In this document: piece after piece, positions 54,695-61,149 of the stretch
Layout of the letters: each line of letters starts with the position of its first letter
Numbering within the stretch: the stretch's first letter is position 1
Assembly: GCF_010669305.1 (NCBI RefSeq)
Contig: NZ_CP048649.1
Span: 3,038,001 to 3,102,000, forward strand
Length of the DNA stretch: 64,000 nt
Direction of reading: 5' to 3'
DNA from: Aminipila butyrica
GTDB lineage: Bacteria; Bacillota; Clostridia; Peptostreptococcales; Anaerovoracaceae
The notes under the pieces: model-generated
What the model was told of the DNA's origin: nothing
The model's database searches: none
What the model saw: only the letters and a program-made list of their open reading frames with translations
Position numbers and translations under genes: made by a program

Positions 54695-54742
54695 AAAAAA
54701 AGCAGCTTAGACACAGATAAAAAATATCTGCACCTAAGCTGC
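54695..54742 (-). terminator. Leader terminator before eutA (EutV antitermination target)
   Basis: Minus-strand GCAGCTTAG / CTAAGCTGC plus an inner CAGATA / TATCTG stem is followed by TTTTTTT. It lies between eutW and eutA within one operon, so it must be overcome conditionally. Confidence 0.88.
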
Positions 54743-54780
54743 GTCGCTTGGCAATAGGGATAATGTTACGTCACATTATC
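54733..54780 (-). promoter_or_regulatory. Tandem hairpins P1 and P2 upstream of eutA: candidate ANTAR (EutV) binding site
   Basis: P1 (54759-54780) is a perfect 8-bp stem GATAATGT / ACATTATC with hexaloop GACGTA and covers the eutW stop codon. After a 7-base linker, P2 (54733-54751) has AAGC / GCTT, a bulged A and CC / GG with hexaloop GACGCA. P2 shares its 3' arm with the terminator's 5' arm, so the two are mutually exclusive. This is the known layout of ANTAR antiterminators. Only G4 matches the published A1/G4 hexaloop rule as I recall it. Confidence 0.65.
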
Positions 54781-56205
54781 GATTGTATTGGTTATTTTAT
54801 CTTTAAAATCAAAGGCGATGCAAGTCCCTAAATCGCTGGACCGTACATGAATGGTGCCTTTCAACTTATCTTTTACGATGGAAAAAACAATGCTCAATCC
54901 CAAACTGTCTTCTCTTATGGTATTAATGTCAAATCCCTTGCCATTATCGGAAACTGAAATGTGGGAATAAATCCCTCTTTTCTCAATCTTGATGATGATT
55001 TCTCCTTTTTCCCGCCCATCATCAAAGGCGTACTGCAAGGAGTTGTGCAGCAACTCGCTGACCACTAGTGCCACCGAGGTGGAAATCTCCGAATCCACTT
55101 GAAATCCGTCTCCTTTTATAGCCACAGTCACATCCATGGAAGGCTCCAGAAAGTACCTCAGCGTACTGTCTTTAATGTTTTCCAGCACCTCTCGAAGATT
55201 GACTTGATCTACCCCTACCTTAGCCAGCAGTTCATGGGTGCTGGCGATAGCCAAGACCCGACTCATGCTCTCCTCCAGGACCTTTTTAGCCCCTGGGTTC
55301 TTTGCCCGTCGTCCCTGTAAGCGAAGCAGGCTAGCAATCATCTGTAAACTGTTCTTTACTCGGTGATGAATCTCTTTGACAGCCACCGATTTTAAGATGA
55401 TTTCCTTTTCCTTCTCTCGAAGGGTGGTAATGTCCTGTATCATGACGGCGAAATCTACATTATTGTTCTTAAGAGCTATCTGTTTTACCATTAAGGTCAA
55501 ATCTGACGTGTTGACTTCGATACCAGAATAATTTGCATCCTGGTCAAACCACTCCAGATTAGAGCCGTGTAGCGCAACAACCCGATAAGCTCGTCCTAGG
55601 ATATCCGTGGTATAACCTAATCTTGAATACAAGTCGTAGGCAATCTTATTCCGATAGCTGACGTAGCCGTCCATATCCACTAGGATTAAAGCTTCGTCAA
55701 TACATTCCGCCAGCCATAGGCTTTCATCTGTAAGCCGAGTTAACATGCTGGCAATCTTTTCATAACTCTGATTGCTGAAACGAATTCGATCCCGCATTTC
55801 ATCGTTTTCATCGGCATGTTTTTCTTCGATGAGTACGCCGATCACCCGACCTTCAAACCAGATAGGTTCTACAGTCTGAATCACGTGGGCCTGCTCCTGT
55901 GTAACCGCCTTCATCTGTTTGGTCGGCAGCCCCAGCTTAAAGGTTCTGGCTACCGCAGGCTCATTTTGCGGCTCTGCCAACAATCCCACCACCGTCTTCT
56001 TGTACGAGGAAGGGACATTTTGCGGCTTAGCCTCCGCCACAACAATGGCCGTGGCATCGTCAGTTGTGAGACAATCTATGAAAAAATCCGCATCTGCTAG
56101 GTTGGCCATGGTCTGGAGGCCGACCTCTATTTTCTTGATCAGCTCAATTTCTTCATCTGTCAGATTGGTGTACGTCTTACATAAGTTTTCAATAGTATCC
56201 GGCAT
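54766..56205 (-). CDS. eutW: EutW, ethanolamine-sensing histidine kinase
   Basis: This 479-residue cytoplasmic kinase lacks transmembrane segments. The N-terminal 150 residues form a GAF-like sensor, then a PAS-like domain (about 165-265: LWLAECIDEALILVDMDGYV). The HisKA_2 phosphoacceptor is EIHHRVKNSLQMIASLLRLQ near residue 278, and the HATPase region has ELLHNSLQYAFDDG and SVSDNGKGFDINTI. It phosphorylates EutV in response to ethanolamine. It follows eutV by 13 bases, with RBS AAAGGAAG. Confidence 0.95.
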   Translation of the reverse strand: MPDTIENLCKTYTNLTDEEIELIKKIEVGLQTMANLADADFFIDCLTTDDATAIVVAEAKPQNVPSSYKKTVVGLLAEPQNEPAVARTFKLGLPTKQMKAVTQEQAHVIQTVEPIWFEGRVIGVLIEEKHADENDEMRDRIRFSNQSYEKIASMLTRLTDESLWLAECIDEALILVDMDGYVSYRNKIAYDLYSRLGYTTDILGRAYRVVALHGSNLEWFDQDANYSGIEVNTSDLTLMVKQIALKNNNVDFAVMIQDITTLREKEKEIILKSVAVKEIHHRVKNSLQMIASLLRLQGRRAKNPGAKKVLEESMSRVLAIASTHELLAKVGVDQVNLREVLENIKDSTLRYFLEPSMDVTVAIKGDGFQVDSEISTSVALVVSELLHNSLQYAFDDGREKGEIIIKIEKRGIYSHISVSDNGKGFDINTIREDSLGLSIVFSIVKDKLKGTIHVRSSDLGTCIAFDFKDKITNTIDNVT

Positions 56206-56218
56206 ATCTCTGCTTCCT

Positions 56219-56800
56219 TTAGGCTAATATAATCTCTGCAATGCGCTTCATGGAGACCTTTTTTTCCTTGCTCAGATTTTTTATATACTCGTAAGCTTCG
56301 TTTTCTGTCATTCGCATGGATACCATCAACTGGCCTTTGGCCTTTTCAATGATAGTACGATTTTCCAAACGCTCTGTAATAGCTTCACATTGCTGCCTAA
56401 TCTGATATACTTCCCGGCTTCTAGCTAAAGCAATCTCAATATTGGGTACTAATGCTCTTTCATCGATGGGCTTCACGATATAACCAGAAGCGCCAATCTT
56501 AGCAGCTCGGCTGATAAACTCTTCATCGCTGTAAGCGGTGAGCAGAATCACCGTTCCTGCCGTCCGTTCCTCGGTGATAACTTTGGCTGCTGACAGGCCA
56601 TCCAGCAAAGGCATCTTGATGTCCAGTATGACTACATCCGGATTAATTCTTTTGCACATCTCAATGGCATCAAATCCTTCCGTCGCTTCTCCTGCCACAC
56701 TGTATCCGGCATCCAACAGCATCTCCTTCAAATCCATCCTCGTGATCGGCTCATCTTCAGCGATGACAATCCGAATATCTTTTCTTCCCTTTTCCTTCAT
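56219..56800 (-). CDS. eutV: EutV, ANTAR-domain antiterminator response regulator
   Basis: The protein has 193 residues. A receiver domain (about 8-125: VIAEDEPITRMDLKEML, phospho-acceptor in DVVILDIKMPLLDG, K in GYIVKPIDE) is followed by an ANTAR domain (about 135-193: RLENRTIIEKAKGQLMVSMR, ENEAYEYIKNLSKEKKVSMK). Phosphorylated EutV binds paired RNA hairpins and prevents termination in eut leaders. I use ATG 56800, six bases after GGGAG; the TTG at 56806 is less likely. Candidate targets here are the leaders before eutP, eutS and eutA. Confidence 0.96.
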   Translation of the reverse strand: MKEKGRKDIRIVIAEDEPITRMDLKEMLLDAGYSVAGEATEGFDAIEMCKRINPDVVILDIKMPLLDGLSAAKVITEERTAGTVILLTAYSDEEFISRAAKIGASGYIVKPIDERALVPNIEIALARSREVYQIRQQCEAITERLENRTIIEKAKGQLMVSMRMTENEAYEYIKNLSKEKKVSMKRIAEIILA

Positions 56801-56812
56801 GTGCAACTCCCG

Positions 56813-56849
56813 GCAGGCTCCGCTGTACGTTCAGCATCTCATTGCCTGC
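56813..56849 (-). promoter_or_regulatory. Structured hairpin in the eutS-eutV gap
   Basis: Outer stem GCAGGC / GCCTGC encloses two small hairpins on the minus strand: GCA-ATGAGA-TGC and GCTG-AACGTA-CAGC. The AACGTA hexaloop has A1 and G4. No T-run follows. It lies next to the eutV ribosome binding site, so it may affect eutV translation. Confidence 0.45.
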
Positions 56850-56854
56850 TTTCA

Positions 56855-57199
56855 TTATGATCGACTAATCTCCGCCCGAGCAAACCCCATTTTATCACAG
56901 AGCATGCTCATCACGTCCCGGATGCCCGCCTCTACAGCAGACACATCCCCCAGGATGACCAGCGATCCATTGAAACGATCCACAAACCCGATTGAAATAT
57001 TGGCGGCCTTCGATGCAACATCCGCTGCAATCATGGCGCCTTCACTTGGAGTAATAGTTAATATGCCAATGGCCCCTTCATTTTGAATCATTCCCAGCTT
57101 CGGATACAAATCCTTGATGGGATTGGCAATGACATGAGCCAGCGTGACCTGTTTGCCAGGAACAAATTCCTGGATAATACGTTGTTTGTTGTCCTCCAA
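56855..57199 (-). CDS. eutS: EutS, BMC shell protein
   Basis: A protein of about 114 residues with the EutS opening [21 protein letters not shown] and the BMC core [21 protein letters not shown]. EutS is a circularly permuted BMC hexamer with a bend, placed at shell edges. The start is ambiguous: GTG 57220 has no proper RBS, while TTG 57199 has AAAGGA nine bases upstream and gives the normal family N-terminus. It is preceded by its own leader with a terminator and is followed by eutV. Confidence 0.93.
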   Translation of the reverse strand: MEDNKQRIIQEFVPGKQVTLAHVIANPIKDLYPKLGMIQNEGAIGILTITPSEGAMIAADVASKAANISIGFVDRFNGSLVILGDVSAVEAGIRDVMSMLCDKMGFARAEISRS

Positions 57200-57248
57200 T
57201 GCCTCACTTCCTTTCAGCACGGATTTTTAATTGGCTTGACTGATTCGA

Positions 57249-57335
57249 CAAAAAAAGCACCTAAACAACTCTATGTGTCCAGACGCTACTTCGCAATCCT
57301 ATGTTTCCAAGCCCTACACTACGCCGCATAGTGCT
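57249..57335 (-). terminator. Leader terminator before eutS
   Basis: Minus-strand AGCAC-TATG pairs with CATA and, nine bases on, GTGCT followed by TTTTTTT. A competing hairpin CACTA-TGCGGCG-TAGTG (57317-57333) covers the 5' arm, as an antiterminator would. A second loop GAAGTA lies between. Confidence 0.6.
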
Positions 57336-57452
57336 CTTACAAACTATGTGTTAATCATACCTAATTTCCTCAGTTCTGTCAATAATATTATTAAATTTTT
57401 CTATGGATTTATTTCTTTGAAAATTATGACAAATTCATTTAGCGCTTCTTGT

Positions 57453-57902
57453 CTATTTTTCCCTCAACCAATCCTTTAGCTGATCCATTCCTTCTCCGGT
57501 CATGCTGCTCACCCAAAAACGGGTAGATGCTCCCGCCTGTTCCAGATATAAGTCTGCCCGCCGAACCTGCTCGGGGCTGGCTTCGTCAATTTTGGTAACA
57601 ATTCCCATCACAGGTTTGCCGAAGAACATGCTCCCAAAATTAGGTGCAAACATGGTGCTCTCATCTACTGCCGACTGCACCAAAGCGATAATATCTACAT
57701 CGGCAGCCGTCACAGATAATGCTCCGTAAAAGCCCCGCTGTTCCATATATTCCCCTGGCGTATCGATAAACTGACCCTCTACCACCTGTACGGTTTGGGT
57801 TTTGTGATAACTCAACTGCTGATCGGTCATATATTGCGTTAAGGTGGTCTTTCCCGCCTGAGATCGGCCAACCAGTATGATTCGTTGCTTTCTGTCTTCC
57901 AT
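57453..57902 (-). CDS. eutP: EutP, ethanolamine utilization GTPase-like protein
   Basis: This 149-residue P-loop NTPase has the Walker A IILVGRSQAGKTTLTQYM, the G3-like FIDTPGEYMEQRGFYGAL and G4 VTKIDEA. EutP in relatives shows NTPase or acetate kinase activity; its role in the eut pathway is unresolved. It is the first gene of the eut locus and has its own leader with a terminator. GGGAGG lies seven bases before the ATG. Confidence 0.95.
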   Translation of the reverse strand: MEDRKQRIILVGRSQAGKTTLTQYMTDQQLSYHKTQTVQVVEGQFIDTPGEYMEQRGFYGALSVTAADVDIIALVQSAVDESTMFAPNFGSMFFGKPVMGIVTKIDEASPEQVRRADLYLEQAGASTRFWVSSMTGEGMDQLKDWLREK

Positions 57903-57939
57903 CTTTGTCCCTCCCGTAGAAATGACAAAAATGTATCAC

Positions 57940-57979
57940 AAAAAAATGCCCTTGTCAATCCGTGGACTAGACAAAGGCA
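57940..57979 (-). terminator. Leader terminator before eutP
   Basis: Minus-strand TGCCTTTGTC / GACAAGGGCA (10 bp, one G-T pair) with a 13-base loop is followed by TTTTTTTG, 40 bases before the eutP start. Confidence 0.85.
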
Positions 57980-57999
57980 CTTTTTATACGTAAATTGAA

Positions 58000-58016
58000 T
58001 TGGGCTCCGCCCCCAA
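58000..58016 (-). promoter_or_regulatory. Hairpin upstream of the eutP leader terminator
   Basis: TTGGG-GGCGGAG-CCCAA. Its 7-base loop GGCGGAG resembles the TGCGGCG loop of the eutS leader hairpin, so the two may be related recognition hairpins (P1-like). Confidence 0.4.
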
Positions 58017-58024
58017 AAACGTTC

Positions 58025-58585
58025 TTATTTTTTAGCTTGGACAAAAGACACAAAAGCTTCTGCCTGTGCTTCTAAAAACGGTTTACTGGAGGTAAGGGCC
58101 AGCTTGCCCTGCTCGTCCAGCTGCTGCATAGCACTAGGAACCGTCAACCTTGGCATGTTCATCACCTGCATATTTAAGAAGCTGATGAGCGTCACCAGAT
58201 GATCCTGCGCAATAGCGGTGCCGGACATGCCCAGAGAAATACCGCTGATCGCTGCCGGTTTTCCAGCCAGCACCTGAGGCTCACTCTGACTGATTGGTCT
58301 GGACAACCAGTCAATAAGGTTTTTCAGCACACCTGAAAAATAATGATTGTATTCCGGTGTAAAGAACCAGATACCATCTGCGGCCTTAACCTTTTCACGA
58401 ACTCTGCTCACTGCCTCAGGTGCAGGAAACTCAATGTCCTGATTCATCATAGGCACATCAGCAAAATCCAAGATTTCTAACTCTGCCTGCTGACCTAGCG
58501 CTGCCTGAGCTGCCAAGGCCAACTGCCGATTGAAAGACTCTTTTCTAAGAGATCCAACAATAGCTAAAATTTTTACTTTTTCCAT
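58025..58585 (-). CDS. NADPH-dependent FMN reductase family protein
   Basis: This 186-residue flavodoxin-fold oxidoreductase opens KILAIVGSLRKESFNRQLA and carries the FMN-binding segment GIWFFTPEYNHYFSGVLKNL with the diagnostic PEYN-x(6)-KN motif, then LAGKPAAISGISLGMSG. It reduces FMN, quinones or azo compounds using NAD(P)H. It lies just upstream of eutP and just downstream of the metal ATPase gene, but no functional tie is visible. RBS AAGGGG. Confidence 0.92.
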   Translation of the reverse strand: MEKVKILAIVGSLRKESFNRQLALAAQAALGQQAELEILDFADVPMMNQDIEFPAPEAVSRVREKVKAADGIWFFTPEYNHYFSGVLKNLIDWLSRPISQSEPQVLAGKPAAISGISLGMSGTAIAQDHLVTLISFLNMQVMNMPRLTVPSAMQQLDEQGKLALTSSKPFLEAQAEAFVSFVQAKK

Positions 58586-58603
58586 ATTCTTTCCCCTTTC
58601 TGT

Positions 58604-60700
58604 CTATGCCTCCTCTGAAGGCTTTGGAAGAAGTGGTTTCATGCTGGCTGCACTGATGCCCATGGTGGACAGGTTGTGGAGCAGCGCAGAAGTAGCCGGC
58701 GTAATGATGCCGCCCATTCCCAGGAGCAGCAAGCTGGTATTAAAACCCAGTATCGCTCCATAATTATAGTTAATTCGCCGCATCATGTTCATGCTTAACC
58801 GGCGGAGGGTCACCAATTCACCTAAATGAGAAGCCAATAAGGTAATATCCGCTACCTCTTTGGCAATATCAGAAGAATCCTTCATAGACACCGATACGTC
58901 TGCTGCTGCCAAAGCTGGGGAGTCGTTGATGCCGTCTCCTACCATGATGACTCTGTGGCCGGCCTGTTTAAGGCTTTCCACAATAGCCGCCTTATCTTCC
59001 GGCAGAATCTGAGCATAATAGCTGTCGATACCCAACTCCTGCGCCACTTTATTGGCCGCTTTTTCGCTATCTCCAGTCAGCATAATAATCTGCTCGATTC
59101 CCAGTTCCCTCAGGCTGCCCAGGATTTCCTTCGTACCGCCCCGCACAGGGTCCTCGATGCAAAGAAATCCGGCCAACTGGCCTCCAATGGCCAGATAGAC
59201 CACGGAATTGTCATCGCTTTCCTGGTGAATAAGTTTCTTGTCTTCTTCTGTCAATGGCACCTGCTCGTCTTCAAAAATGAAATGATAGCTGCCGATCAGC
59301 GTTCGCTTGCCGTGAAGGGACGTAGCAATCCCATGCGCCACCAAATATTCTACCTCGGCATGTTCCTCTTCGTGATTAAGATTTTCCTCCTGTGCTTTGC
59401 GAACGATAGCTCTGGCTACGCTGTGAGGGAAATGCTCTTCCATACAGGCGGCTGTCCGCAGAACTTCTTCCCTAGTATAGCTTCCGCAGGGGATGACCTT
59501 TTCCACTTGAGGGCTGGCTACAGTTAGGGTACCCGTTTTATCAAAAATAATAATATCCGCCTTCGCATAAGCCTCTAAATGCTTACCGCCCTTGACTACA
59601 ATTTTATGGGAAGAAGCTTCCCTCATAGCCGAAATAATGGTAATCGGTGTAGATAGCTTCAAGGCACAGGAATAATCTACCATCAGTACGGAAATAGCCT
59701 TTGTCAGGTTTCTGGTCAGTAAGAAGGTCAAGCCCGACAGCAGAAAACTGAATGGTACGATAGCATCCGCTAGGGTTTCTGCCTTTCCTTGAATCTTGGC
59801 TTTTAAACTTTCCGAGTGATGAATCAAATCGATGATTTTGTTAATCCGGGTCTCGTTGCTGAGTGCTGTCACCCGGATAACCAGGGAACCTTCCTCCACT
59901 ACTGTGCCGGCAAAAACTGTAGAATCTTCATTCTTTCTCACTGCCAGCGGCTCTCCCGTCATGGAAGACTCGTTGACCATAGCTTCTCCATCGCAAACGG
60001 TGCCATCGATTGGAATCATGGAACCGGTGCGCACTAAGATTTGATCCCCCAGCTTTAAATCTGAAATGGCCACAGGCCTCAACGTGCTGCCCTCTTGCAG
60101 CCAGGCGAAATCTACATTGATTCGCAGACTTTCTGTCAGTTCGTTGCTAGCTTTCTTGCGGGTATAGTCCTCTAAAAGATCCGACAAGGATAACAGGAAC
60201 ATGATAGAAGCTGCCGTATTGGTATCCCGCTGAACCAGAGATACCGCTATGGAAGTAGCCTCCAACACCTTCACATCCAGCTTGCCCTTTTCCAGACTGC
60301 GCAACCCCAGCTTCATGAACTTGTAGGCTCGCAGCAGAGTAAGGGCCGTGCGGATGGGGGCTGGTACCAGCCACTTCATCAGATAGCGCCTTCCTACCAT
60401 GACCGCCAGCTTACGCTGGAAATCTGTGGTAATATCTCGGGCCTGATTCCGCTCACCCTGAGGCACCAGAACCAGCTCTCTGGCTTTCAAAGCAGTCAGC
60501 TGCTCCAGAACCCGAGCCCGTTTTTCTTTTTCGTAGAGTACCAGAATGCTGCCATTGGCGACAGAGGCTTCCGCAGAATAGACAAAATTCAAATCCTCTA
60601 ACGTTTTGACAATGCTATAACTTTCATCTTTGCTAAAGGCATCCCGACCGCAGCGGACCCGGATGCGCCCTGGCAAGTCATGGACAATCTTAAATCTCAT
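58604..60700 (-). CDS. P1B-type metal ATPase with non-CPC (SCA) membrane motif
   Basis: The protein has 698 residues. A degenerate HMA-like N-terminus without the CxxC pair (about 1-75) is followed by the P1B core: MTGEPLAV actuator motif, DKTGTLTVASP phosphorylation site (about residue 383) and VGDGINDSPALAAADV hinge. In the sixth helix the metal motif reads DYSCALKLSTPI, so Cys is followed by Ala instead of the usual CPC/CPH/SPC proline. Such ATPases resemble mycobacterial CtpC-type pumps and probably export a divalent metal. It overlaps the upstream small membrane gene by 11 bases, so they are coupled. Confidence 0.88.
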   Translation of the reverse strand: MRFKIVHDLPGRIRVRCGRDAFSKDESYSIVKTLEDLNFVYSAEASVANGSILVLYEKEKRARVLEQLTALKARELVLVPQGERNQARDITTDFQRKLAVMVGRRYLMKWLVPAPIRTALTLLRAYKFMKLGLRSLEKGKLDVKVLEATSIAVSLVQRDTNTAASIMFLLSLSDLLEDYTRKKASNELTESLRINVDFAWLQEGSTLRPVAISDLKLGDQILVRTGSMIPIDGTVCDGEAMVNESSMTGEPLAVRKNEDSTVFAGTVVEEGSLVIRVTALSNETRINKIIDLIHHSESLKAKIQGKAETLADAIVPFSFLLSGLTFLLTRNLTKAISVLMVDYSCALKLSTPITIISAMREASSHKIVVKGGKHLEAYAKADIIIFDKTGTLTVASPQVEKVIPCGSYTREEVLRTAACMEEHFPHSVARAIVRKAQEENLNHEEEHAEVEYLVAHGIATSLHGKRTLIGSYHFIFEDEQVPLTEEDKKLIHQESDDNSVVYLAIGGQLAGFLCIEDPVRGGTKEILGSLRELGIEQIIMLTGDSEKAANKVAQELGIDSYYAQILPEDKAAIVESLKQAGHRVIMVGDGINDSPALAAADVSVSMKDSSDIAKEVADITLLASHLGELVTLRRLSMNMMRRINYNYGAILGFNTSLLLLGMGGIITPATSALLHNLSTMGISAASMKPLLPKPSEEA

Positions 60701-60974
60701 TCTTCTGCTCTGCCTGTGCTTCTGCCTCTTCGTTCTCTATTTCGCCTTCTGCTTCCATTCTAGCCTCATAGCACAGATCTTCCGCATCCTCCTTTAGGTT
60801 CTGGAAACCGACCTTCACATCCTTCTGTACTTTCATGCCCTGGGCCATAGCCGTAACGCAGGCCTTTCTCATCCCAGCACTCTTAAAAAGCAGCTTTCCA
60901 GCAATGGCTACAGCAACGCCTCCTGCAAAAAAATATGCGTTTTGACAATTCATACAATTCATTTTATTTGACAT
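60690..60974 (-). CDS. Small one-helix membrane protein coupled to the P1B ATPase (PacL-like)
   Basis: The protein has 94 residues. Two cysteines in MNCMNCQNA near the start and one hydrophobic helix YFFAGGVAVAIAGKLLF (about 14-30) are followed by a helical segment and a Glu-rich tail (EGEIENEEAEAQAEQKNE). Its stop lies inside the ATPase gene. In mycobacteria similar short membrane proteins (PacL/DUF1490) sit next to CtpC-type ATPases, stabilise them and bind metal through the acidic tail; the layout here is analogous, though sequence relatedness is not shown. RBS GAGGATAGG. Confidence 0.7.
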   Translation of the reverse strand: MSNKMNCMNCQNAYFFAGGVAVAIAGKLLFKSAGMRKACVTAMAQGMKVQKDVKVGFQNLKEDAEDLCYEARMEAEGEIENEEAEAQAEQKNEI

Positions 60975-61149
60975 ATTCCTATCCTCTTTCTTTCTTATTT
61001 TTTGTACTGGCTACGCCGTTAGCACAATCTAACTGAATTTTATCACGATTTTCCAGCTTCTTCAAGCGGGAAAAGGGATAAACCGACAAAATACCTCAGC
61101 AAAATTTAACCTTTACTGGGTGAGGCTCACAGCTGTCTTAACCCAGATA

